DNA from: Ornithinimicrobium humiphilum
Lineage (GTDB): Bacteria > Actinomycetota > Actinomycetes > Actinomycetales > Dermatophilaceae
Length of the DNA: 64,000 bases
Direction: 5' to 3'
Assembly (NCBI RefSeq): GCF_006716885.1
Contig: NZ_VFPU01000001.1
Coordinates: 2,232,001-2,296,000, forward strand
The notes under the pieces: model-generated
The model's database searches: none
What the model saw: the letters and a program-made list of their open reading frames with translations, nothing else
Told to the model about the DNA's origin: nothing
Part shown: piece after piece, positions 48,395-58,453 of the stretch
Layout: each line of letters starts with the position of its first letter
How positions within the stretch are numbered: position 1 is the first letter of the stretch
Position numbers and translations under genes: made by a program

Positions 48395-49119
48395 TGGACC
48401 GCTCCTTCCGTGCAGGTGCCCGTCAGCCGCCAGCTGCGCCGGTGGTAGGGGCTGGGGCCGTGGGTGCGCAGCGCCTCCTGGTGCTCCGGCGCGGCGTAAC
48501 CCTTGTTGTGCTCCCAACCGTAGACCGGATGCTCGCCCGCCATCTCCACCATCAGCGCGTCGCGGGTGACCTTCGCCAGCACCGAGGCCGCCGCCACCGA
48601 GGAGCAGCGCATGTCGGCCTTGATCATCGTGCGCACCGGCGGGCAGGGGGGCAGGTCGCCGACCAGGCCCAGCAGCCCGTCGCGGACCGGGTCGGTCAGC
48701 CAGTCGTGGTTGCCGTCGAGCAGGACGAGGTCCGGGACCAGGTCGAGCTGGGCCAGCGCCCGCTCCCCCGCCAGCCGGAGGGCGGCCATGATGCCGACCT
48801 CGTCGATCTCGGCCGGGGACGCGTGCCCGACGGCCGAGGCGAGGCTCCAGCGCCGGATGGGCGCGACCAGACGCTCGCGCGCGCCGGCGGTCAGCAGCTT
48901 GCTGTCGCGGACGCCCTGCGGGGCGCTGCGGCAGGTCGGGTCGATGGCGCAGACGCCGACGGTCACCGGGCCGGCCAGCGCACCGCGACCCACCTCGTCC
49001 ATGCCGACGAGCACCGCGTGCCCCTCGCGCTGGAGCGCCCGCTCCACGCGCAGGCTGGGGCTGGCCGGTCCGGACCGCGCTGCGCGGCGGGTCCTGCGGG
49101 CGGCGGTGGTCGCCGTCAC
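48391..49119 (-). CDS. rnhB: Ribonuclease HII
   Basis: 242 residues; removes RNA from RNA-DNA hybrids, including single ribonucleotides. The acidic active site is visible in [25 protein letters not shown] and [22 protein letters not shown] 49119 overlaps the lepB stop (GTGA). The N-terminal 30 residues are a basic extension. Confidence 0.94.
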   Translation of the reverse strand: MTATTAARRTRRAARSGPASPSLRVERALQREGHAVLVGMDEVGRGALAGPVTVGVCAIDPTCRSAPQGVRDSKLLTAGARERLVAPIRRWSLASAVGHASPAEIDEVGIMAALRLAGERALAQLDLVPDLVLLDGNHDWLTDPVRDGLLGLVGDLPPCPPVRTMIKADMRCSSVAAASVLAKVTRDALMVEMAGEHPVYGWEHNKGYAAPEHQEALRTHGPSPYHRRSWRLTGTCTEGAVQ

Positions 49120-49883
49120 GGCGCCACCTCGGGCACGGCCGCGAAGGTCTCCGGCACCGAGAACCACGTGATGCGGTCCAGGGGGAAGAGCAGCACGAAC
49201 GCCTGGCCAACGACATGGTCGCGGGGCACCGAGCCGGTCTCCCCGCTGCCGTCGTCGTTGGCGCGGGAGTCGCGCGAGTTGGAGCGGTGGTCGCCCATGA
49301 CCCAGATGCGGTCCTCGGGCACCTGGACCTCGAACTCGACCGAGCTCGGCTCGTCGCCGGGGTAGATGTAGGGCTCGTCGAGCGGCTCGCCGTTGACCGT
49401 GAGGCGGCCCTCGTCGTCGCAGCAGGCGACGGTGTCGCCGCCGAGGCCGATGACCCGCTTGATCAGGTGGTTGCCCTCGGAGACCGGGGCGACGCCGATG
49501 AACTCCAGCACCGAGAACACGCGGTCCATGAACGGACCCCGGTCCGCGGGCGGGCTCGTCGCGAGCCAGCCGCCCGGGTCCTCGAAGACGACGATGTCGC
49601 CGCGGTCCACGTCGAAGGCGCCGGCCTGGATCTTGCTCACCATCACCCGGTCGCCGTAGACGAGGGTGTTCTCCATCGAGCCCGACGGGATCCAGAAGGC
49701 CTGGGCGATGAAGGTCTTGATGACGAAGGAGATGACCAGCGCGGTCGCCGCGATCATCACCAGTTCGCGGAAGCCGTGCCACAGCCGTGAGCCGGCGCTG
49801 CGCCGACGCCCGGCGCGGGCCTGCCCCTCGCTCCCGTCCCCGGGTTGCTCGGGAAGGACCTGGTCGTTGCTCCGGTCGCTCAA
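49116..49883 (-). CDS. lepB: Type I signal peptidase
   Basis: 255 residues; one membrane helix ([19 protein letters not shown]) then the periplasmic catalytic domain. The nucleophile Ser is in [12 protein letters not shown], the general-base Lys in [10 protein letters not shown], and box E is [13 protein letters not shown]. The start is TTG 49883, with AAGGA 9 nt upstream. It follows rplS after a terminator. Confidence 0.93.
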   Translation of the reverse strand: MSDRSNDQVLPEQPGDGSEGQARAGRRRSAGSRLWHGFRELVMIAATALVISFVIKTFIAQAFWIPSGSMENTLVYGDRVMVSKIQAGAFDVDRGDIVVFEDPGGWLATSPPADRGPFMDRVFSVLEFIGVAPVSEGNHLIKRVIGLGGDTVACCDDEGRLTVNGEPLDEPYIYPGDEPSSVEFEVQVPEDRIWVMGDHRSNSRDSRANDDGSGETGSVPRDHVVGQAFVLLFPLDRITWFSVPETFAAVPEVAP

Positions 49884-49950
49884 GCTGTGCCGTCCTTCTC
49901 GTTCTCGTGGTCGCCGTCAGACACTATCCCGCGCCCCTGGGGAGAGCACC

Positions 49951-49982
49951 GATCCCCCGCCGGACGGTGCCGACGGGGGATC
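49951..49982 (-). terminator. Terminator after rplS
   Basis: A 13-bp stem with one mismatch (GATCCCCCGCCGG / CCGACGGGGGATC) and a 6-nt loop, 24 bp after the rplS stop. Confidence 0.7.
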
Positions 49983-50006
49983 GAGAGGTGCTGCTGGGCC
50001 GGAGCC

Positions 50007-50369
50007 TCAGGCCTTGGCGGCCGGGGTGTCGCGGCGCTCGCGGATCTTGGCGGCCTTGCCCTTGAGCTCGCGCAGGTAGTAGAGCTTGGCGCGACGGACG
50101 TCACCGCGGGTGACGACCTCGACCTTCTCCACGTTCGGGGAGTGCACCGGGAAGGTGCGCTCCACGCCGACGCCGAAGGAGACCTTGCGGACGGTGTAGG
50201 TCTCGCCGATGCCACCGCCGTGACGGCGGATGACGACGCCCTTGAAGATCTGGACACGGGAGCGGTTGCCCTCGATGACCTTCACGTGGACGTTGACGGT
50301 GTCGCCGGCGCGGAACTCCGGGATGTCGGTCCGCAGGCTGGCGGCATCGATGTCGTCGAGCTTGTGCAT
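50007..50369 (-). CDS. rplS: Large ribosomal subunit protein bL19
   Basis: 120 residues. [45 protein letters not shown] and [17 protein letters not shown] are diagnostic. ATG 50369 has GAGGAG 7 nt upstream. It is separate from trmD, which lies beyond the oppositely oriented serB, so the usual rimM-trmD-rplS order is split here. Confidence 0.96.
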   Translation of the reverse strand: MHKLDDIDAASLRTDIPEFRAGDTVNVHVKVIEGNRSRVQIFKGVVIRRHGGGIGETYTVRKVSFGVGVERTFPVHSPNVEKVEVVTRGDVRRAKLYYLRELKGKAAKIRERRDTPAAKA

Positions 50370-50480
50370 GTTCGTTCTCCTCACCACGGCTGCCACAGGT
50401 CACCCACGGCGGTCTGGTGCCCGCCTCGCGCACGCGGCGCGGGAGGGCACGGTCTCGGTCGACGCCCTCGGGGCCGGTCT

Positions 50481-50513
50481 CCCACGCAGCTCCCCCTGTG
50501 GCAGGGGCGTGGG
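50481..50513 (-). promoter_or_regulatory. Bulged hairpin in the rplS leader
   Basis: CCCACG and CCCCTG pair with CAGGGG and CGTGGG across a 3-nt loop, with a 6-nt bulge on one side. It lies about 110 nt before the rplS start. TTGACC at 50533-50538 is a possible upstream -35. An L19-type autoregulatory leader is possible but unproven. Confidence 0.35.
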
Positions 50514-50609
50514 GCATCGGTCCGGCTCGGGACGCAAGGGTCAAGTCTGCCAGAACGGTGCGGTGGTGACCAAGTCGGCGCCGGCCCGTCCCGGGCGAGG
50601 TCTGCCGCA

Positions 50610-50615
50610 TACCAT
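50610..50615 (+). promoter_or_regulatory. -10 hexamer TACCAT, leaderless start of serB
   Basis: The TANNNT hexamer lies 6 nt before GTG 50622. Confidence 0.55.
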
Positions 50616-50621
50616 CGCGGC

Positions 50622-51500
50622 GTGCCCATCCTCACCCTGCTGGCCTCCCCCGAGCGCGCCGACCTGACCGAGGCGGCGGTCGCCGAGCTGGCGGCCGCGT
50701 GGCCGCTGGGGCGGCACCGCTGGCTCTCCCCCGGCGTCGCCGTCGAGGCGGAGCTGGCGCTCGTGCCCGACGACCGCGAGGAGGTCTGGCAGCGCTGGCA
50801 GGAGCGCGGGGTCGACCTCGCGGTGCAGCCCGACGAGGCCCGGCGCAAGCGGGTCCTGCTGGCCGACATGGACTCCACCATGGTCCAGCAGGAGTGCATC
50901 GACGAGCTCGCCGCGCACGCCGGCGTGGGTGAGCGGGTCGCCGCCATCACGGCCCGCGCCATGAACGGCGAGCTCGACTTCGTCGAGGCCCTCACCGAGC
51001 GGGTGGCGCTGCTGCGCGACCTGCCCACGTCGGTGGTGGACACCGTCCTCGCCGAGCGGATCACCTACACCCCCGGCGGGCTCGAGCTGGTCGCGACCAT
51101 GCGCGCGCATGGCGGCTACGCGGCCCTGGTCTCCGGCGGCTTCACGCCCTTCACCGAAGCGGTGGCGACCACCCTCGGCTTCGACGAGCACCGCGCCAAC
51201 ACCCTCGGGGTCGAGGGCGACCGGTTCGCCGGCACGGTCGTGGGGCCCGTGGTGGGCCGCGACGCGAAGGTCGCGGCCCTGCGCGAGATCACGGGCCGCC
51301 TCGGGCTCACCCCGGACGACGCGATCGCCGTGGGCGACGGCGCCAACGACCTCGGGATGCTGCAGCTGGCCGGCACCGGGGTCGCGCTGCACGCCAAGCC
51401 GGCGGTCGCCGCGCAGGTGGACGTCCGGGTCAACCACGGCGACCTCACCGCGCTCCTCTACCTCCAGGGGTATGCCGTGGAGGAGTTCGTCCGCCCCTGA
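50622..51500 (+). CDS. serB: Phosphoserine phosphatase
   Basis: 292 residues; last step of serine synthesis. HAD motifs: LLADMDSTMVQQECIDELA (nucleophile Asp and DxDST) at about residues 79-97, ALVSGGFTPFTEAVA (motif 2), and AVGDGANDLGMLQLAGTGVA (motif 4). The N-terminal 70 residues are a short regulatory-type domain. The GGTATGCCGT copy near the C-terminus encodes GYAV with TAT, although other Tyr codons in the gene are TAC. It is predicted leaderless and convergent with trmD. Confidence 0.92.
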   Translation: MPILTLLASPERADLTEAAVAELAAAWPLGRHRWLSPGVAVEAELALVPDDREEVWQRWQERGVDLAVQPDEARRKRVLLADMDSTMVQQECIDELAAHAGVGERVAAITARAMNGELDFVEALTERVALLRDLPTSVVDTVLAERITYTPGGLELVATMRAHGGYAALVSGGFTPFTEAVATTLGFDEHRANTLGVEGDRFAGTVVGPVVGRDAKVAALREITGRLGLTPDDAIAVGDGANDLGMLQLAGTGVALHAKPAVAAQVDVRVNHGDLTALLYLQGYAVEEFVRP

Positions 51501-51531
51501 CGGTCGGTCCGACCGGAGGAGGACGGGCCGA

Positions 51532-52269
51532 TCAGGCGTCCCAGCCCTGCCCGTCCTGCTGCTGCTGGTAGTCGCGCATGAGGTCCGGCCGGCGACGGGC
51601 GGTGCGCTCGAGCCGCTGCTCGTGACGCCACCGGGCGATGCGGCCGTGGTCGCCGGAGAGCAGGATCTCGGGCACCGCGTGCTCGCGCCAGACGGGCGGC
51701 TTGGTGTAGACGGGGTACTCGAGCAGCCCGCCGGTGTGCGACTCCTCCACGAGCGACTCGCGGTTGCCGATGACGCCGGGCACGAGCCGCGCCACCGCCT
51801 CGGTCATCGCCAGCACGGCGACCTCGCCGCCGTTGAGGACGTAGTCGCCCAGGCTCAGGACCGACAGCGGGTAGCGGGCGGCGTACTCCTCGTAGACGCG
51901 CTCGTCGATGCCCTCGTAGCGCCCGCAGAGGAAGACCAGCCAGTCCTCCTCGGTGGCGAGCCGCTCGGCGACCGCCTGCGTGAAGCGGTCACCGCCGGGC
52001 CCCGGCACGATCAGGTGGGGGGTGCGGCCGGGCTCGGACGCGCAGATCTCGTCGAGCGCCTCGCCCCACGGCTCGGGACGCATGACCATGCCCGCTCCCC
52101 CGCCGTAGGGGGTGTCGTCGACGGTGCGGTGCCGGTCGTGGGTCCAGTCGCGCAGGTCGTGGACGTGCACGTCGAGCAGGCCGTCGCGACGCGCCTTGCC
52201 GATGAGCGAGAGGTCGAGCGGCGCGAGGTAGTCGGGGAAGATCGTGACGACGTCGATGCGCAGCGTCAC
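51532..52269 (-). CDS. trmD: tRNA (guanine-N1)-methyltransferase
   Basis: 245 residues; makes m1G37 in tRNA. The SPOUT trefoil knot is marked by [25 protein letters not shown] and [29 protein letters not shown] is also conserved. GTG 52269 overlaps the rimM stop (GTGA). Confidence 0.95.
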   Translation of the reverse strand: MTLRIDVVTIFPDYLAPLDLSLIGKARRDGLLDVHVHDLRDWTHDRHRTVDDTPYGGGAGMVMRPEPWGEALDEICASEPGRTPHLIVPGPGGDRFTQAVAERLATEEDWLVFLCGRYEGIDERVYEEYAARYPLSVLSLGDYVLNGGEVAVLAMTEAVARLVPGVIGNRESLVEESHTGGLLEYPVYTKPPVWREHAVPEILLSGDHGRIARWRHEQRLERTARRRPDLMRDYQQQQDGQGWDA

Positions 52270-52790
52270 GCGTCCTCCCCCAGCTCGAGCAGGCCGGGCG
52301 GCGGGTCGACGACCACGCGCCGCTGCTCCTCGTCGACCTCGGGGACGAGCTCGTCGACGAAGGGCACGAGCACCTCGCCGCGGTCGGTGCGGACCGCGAG
52401 CAGGTCCTGCACCGGACGGACGTGCAGCCCGGAGACGGTGCCGATCGGGCTGCCGTCGGGCAGGACGACCTCGAAGCCGAGCAGGTCCTCCTCGCGCCAC
52501 GCGTCGTCGTCGGACTCGTCCTCCTCGGCGACGAGCAGCCGGGTGCCGCGCAGCGCCTCGGCCGCGTTGCGGTCGGCGTGCCCCTCGAAGCCGAGCAGGT
52601 AGACGCCCTGGTGGACCCGCACGCTGCGCAGCGTGAGCGGGCCACGCTCGGTCGGCTCGGTCTCGAAGACCGCACCGACGACGAACCGCCCCTCGGGGTC
52701 GTCGGTGTGCACCTGGACGGTCACCTCGCCGCGCAGGCCGTGGGGCTTGCCGATGCGGGCGGCGACGAAGGCCTCGGGCTCCGGGCTCAT
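52266..52790 (-). CDS. rimM: Ribosome maturation factor RimM
   Basis: 174 residues; 16S rRNA processing factor that binds uS19. The N-terminal barrel shows [17 protein letters not shown], and the C-terminal PRC-barrel ends [20 protein letters not shown] with [13 protein letters not shown] 52790 has GGAGG 5 nt upstream. It lies after a long hairpin that separates it from khpA. Confidence 0.94.
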   Translation of the reverse strand: MSPEPEAFVAARIGKPHGLRGEVTVQVHTDDPEGRFVVGAVFETEPTERGPLTLRSVRVHQGVYLLGFEGHADRNAAEALRGTRLLVAEEDESDDDAWREEDLLGFEVVLPDGSPIGTVSGLHVRPVQDLLAVRTDRGEVLVPFVDELVPEVDEEQRRVVVDPPPGLLELGEDA

Positions 52791-52833
52791 GCCTACCTCC
52801 GGGGGTCGTGGGTCGAACGGGTATGCCGTGACG

Positions 52834-52878
52834 CAGCACGGCCCGCCGGGCGCGGGTTGCGCCGGGCGGGCCGTGCTG
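52834..52878 (-). terminator. Long hairpin between khpA and rimM
   Basis: A 20-bp stem with one mismatch and a 5-nt loop, 18 bp after the khpA stop. It has no T-tract, so partial termination or an mRNA-stability role is possible within the rpsP-khpA-rimM-trmD unit. A GGTATGCCGT copy abuts it (52820-52829). Confidence 0.65.
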
Positions 52879-52895
52879 TGCCGATGTTGCTGGTC

Positions 52896-53138
52896 CTAGC
52901 GGACGCGGTCGGTGTCGACGATGTCGACGCGGACCTTCTGCCCGCCGGCCAGGGCGCCGACCACCGTGCGCAGCGCGCTGGCGGTGCGGCCGCGACGGCC
53001 GATCACCCGGCCCAGGTCGTCCGGGTGGACGCGGACCTCGAGGATGTCGCCGTGGCGCGCGCTCTTGGTGCGCACGGCCACGTCACCGTCGTGGTCGACG
53101 ATGCCCTTGACCAGGTGCTCCAGCGCCTCCTCGAGCAC
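52896..53138 (-). CDS. khpA: KH-domain RNA-binding protein KhpA
   Basis: 80 residues; a single KH domain with the GxxG loop in [19 protein letters not shown]. It is conserved between rpsP and rimM in actinobacteria and Firmicutes and binds RNA with partner KhpB. GTG 53138 starts 2 nt after the rpsP stop. Confidence 0.93.
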   Translation of the reverse strand: MLEEALEHLVKGIVDHDGDVAVRTKSARHGDILEVRVHPDDLGRVIGRRGRTASALRTVVGALAGGQKVRVDIVDTDRVR

Positions 53139-53140
53139 GA

Positions 53141-53599
53141 TCAGGCCTCGTCGGACTGCTCGGTCGGGGCGGACTCCTCAGCGGCCGGGGCCTCCTCGGC
53201 CTTGGCCTTCTTGGGCGACTTCTTGCGGGTCTCCGGGGCGGAGGTGTCCTCGGCGCCGTCGGCGGCGGCGAGAGCGGCCTCGTAGAGGGCCTTCTTGTCC
53301 GGCTTCGGGGCCTTGACCTTCAGGGTGCCCTCGGCGCCCGGCTCGCCCTTGAACTTCTGCCAGTCACCGGTGATCTTCAGGAGCGCGGCGACCTGCTCGG
53401 TCGGCTGCGCGCCGACGCCGAGCCAGTACTGCGCACGCTCGGAGTCGATGTCGATGAGCGAGGGCTCCTCGGTCGGGTGGTACTTGCCGATCTCCTCGAT
53501 CGCACGGCCGTCGCGCTTGGTGCGCGAGTCCATGACGACGACGCGGTAGTACGGTGCACGGATCTTGCCCATGCGCTTCAGGCGAATCTTGACAGCCAC
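53141..53599 (-). CDS. rpsP: Small ribosomal subunit protein bS16
   Basis: 152 residues. [38 protein letters not shown] and [17 protein letters not shown] are diagnostic. A Lys/Glu/Ala-rich tail of about 65 residues extends the usual length of about 85-90, as in other actinobacteria. GTG 53599 was chosen; AGGAG lies about 11 nt upstream. Confidence 0.95.
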   Translation of the reverse strand: MAVKIRLKRMGKIRAPYYRVVVMDSRTKRDGRAIEEIGKYHPTEEPSLIDIDSERAQYWLGVGAQPTEQVAALLKITGDWQKFKGEPGAEGTLKVKAPKPDKKALYEAALAAADGAEDTSAPETRKKSPKKAKAEEAPAAEESAPTEQSDEA

Positions 53600-53723
53600 G
53601 AGTGGGTGTCTCCTGTCTGGGGTTGTGGGCACGGCAAGACCGCAGGCGATTCACTGCGGGGAGTCGTTGCCCGGTGTGTAGGCGTCCGGTCCAGCCGAGG
53701 CGGCCGGACGGGTACAGCCGTCC

Positions 53724-53753
53724 ATTGTGCCAGATCCTCGGCACCGCTCCCAA
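53724..53753 (-). promoter_or_regulatory. Promoter of the rpsP operon
   Basis: TTGGGA (53753-53748) and CACAAT (53729-53724) on the minus strand with an 18-bp spacer, about 120 nt before rpsP. Confidence 0.45.
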
Positions 53754-53774
53754 CGTGTGCGGCAGCCCTGCCGA

Positions 53775-55268
53775 TCACTCCGGTGCGTGCTCGGCGACGA
53801 ACTGCAGCACCTCGGTGTCGTCGACGCCGGGGAAGACGCCGGGCGGCATGACCGCGAGCAGGTGGGAGTGCGCCCGGGCGCTGGGCCAGACCTTCCCCTC
53901 CCAGCGGCGCGCGAGCACCGGAGGCGGTTCGGTGCAGCAGCGCGGGTCCGGGCAGCGCGAGACCCGCCGCTCGGTGGTGTCGCGACCGCGCATCCACCGG
54001 ACCTGGTCGAAGGGCACGCCCATGCTGACCGAGAAGCGCCCGTTGGGGGTCTGCTCCGCGACCGCGGTGCACCAGAACGTGCCGCGACCGGTGTCGGTGT
54101 ACTGGTGGTAGACCTCCCCGGCCGGGCGCTCGAAGACGACGCGGGCCGTCCAGGAACGGCATACCCGCGCTCCCTCGATAGCACCGGTGGCGTCCATCGG
54201 GAAGCGCACGCCGTCGTTCTCGTAGGCCTTGTAGATGACCCCGTCGGCGCTGGTGCGCATGAAGTGCACGCGCAGGTCGAGGTGGCGGGTGGCCAGGTTG
54301 CAGAACCGGTGCGCGGCGGTCTCGTAGGAGACGCCGTAGGCGTCGCGCAGGTCCTCCAGGGCGATGTCGCGGGCTGCCTTCGCCCGCTGCAGGAAGGGCA
54401 CGACGCTGGCCTCGGGCAGCAGCACGGCGGCGGCGAAGTAGTTGATCTCGACGCGTTGGGCGAGGAACTCGGCGTAGTCGCGCGGGGCCTCGTGCCCGAG
54501 CACGACGTGCCCGAGCGCCTGCAGCGCGGTCGCGCGCAGGTCGTGCCCGCCGCGCACGGGCACGTAGATCCGCCTGTTCTCCAGGTCGGTGACGGTGCGG
54601 GTCGAGGCCGGCAGGTCGGGCACCGGCTCGATCTCGAAGCCGATGTGCCGCGCGATGCGGTTGACCGCCTCGCGGGTCATCGGACCGGCGCCGTGGTCGA
54701 CCGCCCGGACCAGATCGGCCGCCTGCCGCTCGATGGCCGGGAAGTAGTTGTCGGCCTCGCGCATGAGCCGGCGCAGCTGGGCGTTGGCGGCGCGGGCGAA
54801 CTCGGGCGTCGCGGCCCGCTGCTGCTGCAGCCCGACCACGGACTCGTAGAGGCCGACGAGCGCCTCCAGTGCGTCGTCGGGCAGACCGGGACCGACGCGG
54901 ACCTCGGGGATGCCGAGGCTCTCGAAGCCGGGCGAGCGCTGGGCGCGCTCCCACTTCACCTCGAGCGCGGCCCTGCGGGTCGGGGGGCCGCCCTCCAGCA
55001 GCCGGCCCAGGTCGACCCCGAGGGCGGACGCGATGGCGGTCAGCGTCGTGACCCGCGGCTCGCGGCGGCCGTTCTCCAGCAGCGACAGCGCGGAGGTCGA
55101 CATCCCCACCCTCCCGGCGAGCTGCGCGAGGGTCAGGTCGGCCGCGCGGCGGTGGTGACGGACGCGGCGCCCGATGGACACGGGGTCGGCCCCGCCACCC
55201 GGGGCCTCGGTCGCCTCCAGGGCCGGGGTGGGCGAGAACGGCAGCACCCGTTCGTGAACGATCGACAT
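53775..55268 (-). CDS. ramB: RamB/ScfR-type XRE regulator of acetate/short-chain acyl metabolism
   Basis: 497 residues. An XRE helix-turn-helix spans about 28-90 ([20 protein letters not shown]). A large sensor region includes the IrrE-like [14 protein letters not shown] and a C-terminal DUF2083-type domain with Cys residues ([13 protein letters not shown]). In Corynebacterium RamB represses glyoxylate and acetate genes including aceA/aceB. It is divergent from aceA. ATG 55268 has TATCGT 6 nt upstream, so it is probably leaderless. Confidence 0.87.
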   Translation of the reverse strand: MSIVHERVLPFSPTPALEATEAPGGGADPVSIGRRVRHHRRAADLTLAQLAGRVGMSTSALSLLENGRREPRVTTLTAIASALGVDLGRLLEGGPPTRRAALEVKWERAQRSPGFESLGIPEVRVGPGLPDDALEALVGLYESVVGLQQQRAATPEFARAANAQLRRLMREADNYFPAIERQAADLVRAVDHGAGPMTREAVNRIARHIGFEIEPVPDLPASTRTVTDLENRRIYVPVRGGHDLRATALQALGHVVLGHEAPRDYAEFLAQRVEINYFAAAVLLPEASVVPFLQRAKAARDIALEDLRDAYGVSYETAAHRFCNLATRHLDLRVHFMRTSADGVIYKAYENDGVRFPMDATGAIEGARVCRSWTARVVFERPAGEVYHQYTDTGRGTFWCTAVAEQTPNGRFSVSMGVPFDQVRWMRGRDTTERRVSRCPDPRCCTEPPPVLARRWEGKVWPSARAHSHLLAVMPPGVFPGVDDTEVLQFVAEHAPE

Positions 55269-55274
55269 GGGTGC

Positions 55275-55280
55275 ACGATA
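55275..55280 (-). promoter_or_regulatory. -10 hexamer TATCGT, leaderless start of ramB
   Basis: A 6-nt spacer to ATG 55268. The inverted-repeat arm at 55297-55305 covers its -35 region, which fits autoregulation. Confidence 0.55.
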
Positions 55281-55296
55281 GCGAAACTTCGACGTT

Positions 55297-55352
55297 TGTT
55301 GACAAGCCTGAGGGGGTTGTCGAGGCCAGAACATGCCCCACAGTTGTCAACA
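55297..55352. promoter_or_regulatory. Inverted 9-mers TGTTGACAA in the ramB-aceA control region
   Basis: TGTTGACAA at 55297-55305 and its exact complement TTGTCAACA at 55344-55352, centres 47 bp apart, with GTTGTC (55316-55321) as a possible third site. They are candidate RamB operators for both divergent genes. The sequence differs from the published Corynebacterium motif as I recall it. Confidence 0.45.
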
Positions 55353-55388
55353 CAGCCCGATCGTTCCGCCGAGGGAAGGACCGCCCCG

Positions 55389-56696
55389 ATGACTGCCACC
55401 ACCACCACCCAGACCCCGCTCACCCCCGCCGAGCTCGCCGTCGAGCTGGAGCACCAGTGGGCGACCGACCCCCGCTGGGCCGGCGTGCAGCGCCGCTACT
55501 CCGCCGAGGACGTCATCAGGCTGCGCGGCTCCGTCGTCGAGGAGCACACCCTCGCCCGGCGCGGTGCGGAGAAGCTCTGGGAGGCCATCGAGACCAAGCC
55601 GTTCACCCGCGCGCTGGGTGCGCTGACCGGCAACCAGGCCGTCCAGATGGTCAAGGCCGGCCTCGAGGCGATCTACCTGTCCGGCTGGCAGGTCGCCGCC
55701 GACGCCAACCTGGCCGGCGAGACCTACCCCGACCAGAGCCTCTACCCGGCCAACTCGGTCCCGGCCGTCGTCCGCCGCATCAACAACGCGCTCAAGCGCG
55801 CCGACCAGATCGCGTGGATGAACGGCGACACCTCGACCGACTACTTCGCGCCGATCGTCGCCGACGCGGAAGCCGGCTTCGGCGGCCCGCTCAACGTCTT
55901 CGAGCTGATGAAGTCGATGATCGCCGCCGGCGCCGCGGGCGTGCACTGGGAGGACCAGCTGGCGTCGGAGAAGAAGTGCGGACACCTGGGCGGCAAGGTC
56001 CTGGTCCCCACCTCCCAGCACGTCCGCACCCTCAACTCGGCCCGCCTGGCGGCCGACGTCCTGGGCGTCCCGACGCTCGTCATCGCCCGCACCGACGCCC
56101 TCGCGGCGGACCTGCTGACGAGCGACGTCGACGAGATCGACCAGGAGTTCACCACCGGCGAGCGCACCTCCGAGGGCTTCTACCGGGTCCGCAACGGCAT
56201 CGAGCCGGTGCTGGCCCGCGCCAAGGCCTACGCGCCCTACGCGGACCTCATCTGGGTCGAGACCGGCACGCCGGACCTGGGCCTGGCCCGCGAGTTCGCG
56301 CAGGAGCTGCACAAGGAGTTCCCCGGGCAGAAGCTGGCCTACAACTGCTCCCCCTCGTTCAACTGGAAGGCGGCGCTCTCCGACACCGAGATCGCCGAGT
56401 TCCAGGACAAGCTGGGCGAGCTGGGCTACGCCTTCCAATTCATCACCCTGGCCGGCTTCCACGCCCTCAACCACGGGATGTTCTCCCTGGCCCACGGCTA
56501 CGCCCGCACCGGCATGTCGGCCTACGTCGAGCTGCAGGAGGCGGAGTTCGCCGACGCCGAGCGCGGCTACACCGCGGTCCGCCACCAGGCCGAGGTCGGC
56601 ACCGGCTACTTCGACGCGGTCAGCACCGCGGTGAACCCCGACTCCTCCACCACGGCGCTGTCCGGCTCGACCGAGTCCGAGCAGTTCTCCCACTGA
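55389..56696 (+). CDS. aceA: Isocitrate lyase
   Basis: 435 residues; cleaves isocitrate to glyoxylate and succinate, the first glyoxylate-shunt enzyme. The catalytic loop is [15 protein letters not shown] with the active-site Cys; [21 protein letters not shown] and [10 protein letters not shown] are also conserved. ATG 55389 has GAGGGAAGGA about 10 nt upstream. A strong hairpin separates it from aceB. Confidence 0.96.
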   Translation: MTATTTTQTPLTPAELAVELEHQWATDPRWAGVQRRYSAEDVIRLRGSVVEEHTLARRGAEKLWEAIETKPFTRALGALTGNQAVQMVKAGLEAIYLSGWQVAADANLAGETYPDQSLYPANSVPAVVRRINNALKRADQIAWMNGDTSTDYFAPIVADAEAGFGGPLNVFELMKSMIAAGAAGVHWEDQLASEKKCGHLGGKVLVPTSQHVRTLNSARLAADVLGVPTLVIARTDALAADLLTSDVDEIDQEFTTGERTSEGFYRVRNGIEPVLARAKAYAPYADLIWVETGTPDLGLAREFAQELHKEFPGQKLAYNCSPSFNWKAALSDTEIAEFQDKLGELGYAFQFITLAGFHALNHGMFSLAHGYARTGMSAYVELQEAEFADAERGYTAVRHQAEVGTGYFDAVSTAVNPDSSTTALSGSTESEQFSH

Positions 56697-56710
56697 CCCG
56701 CACCGCTGCG

Positions 56711-56749
56711 GGCCCCGCCCGGCACCGGACCCCGGTGCCGGGCGGGGCC
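56711..56749 (+). terminator. Rho-independent terminator between aceA and aceB
   Basis: A perfect 18-bp stem (GGCCCCGCCCGGCACCGG and its complement) with a 3-nt loop, followed by cttttc. It is the strongest terminator in the window and implies separate or reduced transcription of aceB. Confidence 0.85.
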
Positions 56750-56806
56750 CCAGGCTTTTCCCGCACCCCACTGGCCGACCGCTGGCCCAACCAGGAGGAT
56801 GGACCC

Positions 56807-58399
56807 GTGAACACCCCGCGCAGCCGCAGCTTCGTCGCCGACCTGCTCGACGAGGGTGGTCTCGCCGCCCTCGAGACGCTCGAGCGTGCCACCCGAGAGG
56901 AGCGCGCCGCGCTCCTGCAGGCGCGCAAGGATCTCGCCCGCCGCGTGCACGCCGGCGAGGACCTGGGCCTCCTCCCGGAAACGGCCGACATCCGCACGGA
57001 CCCGGACTGGCGGGTGGCCCCGCCCCCGGCCGACCTGACCTACCGGCTCGTCGAGCTCGCGACCCCCGCCACCGCCGAGGCGGCCAAGGCGGCGCTCGCG
57101 GTCGGCGCGGACGTCTGGGTGGCCGACCTGGAGGACATGCTCGTCCCCACCCCCGACCGGCTGCTCGCGGCCCAGCAGGTCATCGAGGAGACCGCGGCGA
57201 CGCGGACCGGTGATCCCGCACCCGGGGTGACGACGCTCATGGTCCGCCCACGCGGGCTGCACCTGCCCGAGGCCCACGTCCTCGTCGACGGCACGCCCGC
57301 CAGCGCCTCGGTCGTCGACGTCCTGTGCTTCCTCGCGCGCAGCGGCCGGCGTCTGGTCGAGAACGGCTCGGGCCCCTACCTCTACCTCCCCAAGCTCGAG
57401 TCCTGGCAGGAGGCCCGCTGGTGGGGCGACCTGCTCACCCGGGCCGAGGAGCTGCTGGGCCTGCCCGCCGGGTGCACCCGCGTGAGCATCCTCGTCGAGA
57501 CGGTGCAGGCCGCCTACCAGCTGGAGGAGATCCTCCACACGCTGCGCGACCGGGTCACCGGCCTGACCGCGGGCCGTTGGGACTACGTCTTCTCCCATCT
57601 GCGCACCTACGGCCACCGCCCGGAGCACGCGCTGCCCGACGTCGCGTCCTTCACGATGAACACCCGCTTCCTGCGGACCTACACCGAGCTGATCGTCCGC
57701 ACCTGCCACCGCCGGGGCGTCCAGGCGATCGGCGGCCCCATCTCGTTGTCGGCGAGCGGGCCGTTCGACGAGTCGGTCGCGATGACCCACGCGCGGGTCC
57801 ACCGCGACAAGGCGCGCGAGGCGGCGCAGGGCTTCGACGGCGCGTGGGCGCTGCACCCCGCCCTGGTGCCGGTCGTCCGGGCCCCCTTCGAGGTGCGCGA
57901 CGAGCGCGCGGGCAGCGGGGCCCAGGAGCGGCTGCGCCACCGCGACGAGTCCCAGCCCGAGGTCGTCGTCGACGCGCACGCGCTGCGCGACGTCAGCACG
58001 CTCCCCGGCTCGGCCACCTTGACCGGCATGCGCACCGCCCTCCGCTCCTCCCTGACCTACCTCACCGGCTGGCTGGCCGGCGAGGGGACGCTGACGATCT
58101 CCGGGCACATCGAGGACTTCGGCACCGTCGAGCTGGCGCGCATGCAGCTGTGGCAGTGGATGCTGCACGGCGAGCGTTTCGCCGAGGGCCCCACCATGTC
58201 GGTCCGGCTCTTCGACCGGATGCTCGAGGACGAGATCGCGCTGCTGCGCCGCCGCGGTGCGCGCGAGGACCTGCTGCAGCACGCCGTCCGGCTGCTGCGC
58301 GACTCGGTCCTGGCCGAGGAGCCGCCGCCCTTCCTCTGCACCCTCGCCTACGAGGCGCTGGTCTCGCTCGAGGGCACGGCGGGCACCTCGGCCGCCTGA
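56807..58399 (+). CDS. aceB: Malate synthase, A-type
   Basis: 530 residues; condenses glyoxylate with acetyl-CoA to malate. The barrel carries WVADLEDMLVPTPDRLLAAQ (acidic metal region), GPYLYLPKLESWQEARWW, VSILVETVQAAYQLEEIL, GRWDYVFSHLRTY and QLWQWMLHGERF. The length fits isoform A rather than G. GTG 56807 has AGGAGG 8 nt upstream. Confidence 0.92.
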   Translation: MNTPRSRSFVADLLDEGGLAALETLERATREERAALLQARKDLARRVHAGEDLGLLPETADIRTDPDWRVAPPPADLTYRLVELATPATAEAAKAALAVGADVWVADLEDMLVPTPDRLLAAQQVIEETAATRTGDPAPGVTTLMVRPRGLHLPEAHVLVDGTPASASVVDVLCFLARSGRRLVENGSGPYLYLPKLESWQEARWWGDLLTRAEELLGLPAGCTRVSILVETVQAAYQLEEILHTLRDRVTGLTAGRWDYVFSHLRTYGHRPEHALPDVASFTMNTRFLRTYTELIVRTCHRRGVQAIGGPISLSASGPFDESVAMTHARVHRDKAREAAQGFDGAWALHPALVPVVRAPFEVRDERAGSGAQERLRHRDESQPEVVVDAHALRDVSTLPGSATLTGMRTALRSSLTYLTGWLAGEGTLTISGHIEDFGTVELARMQLWQWMLHGERFAEGPTMSVRLFDRMLEDEIALLRRRGAREDLLQHAVRLLRDSVLAEEPPPFLCTLAYEALVSLEGTAGTSAA

Positions 58400-58404
58400 C
58401 CCGC

Positions 58405-58436
58405 TCCGGTCGCCGTCCTGCGGGTCGGCGACCGGA
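58405..58436. terminator. Bidirectional terminator between aceB and the amidohydrolase
   Basis: A perfect 11-bp stem (TCCGGTCGCCG / CGGCGACCGGA) with a 10-nt loop between convergent stops. Confidence 0.65.
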
Positions 58437-58453
58437 CGTGGCGTCCGAGGTCG

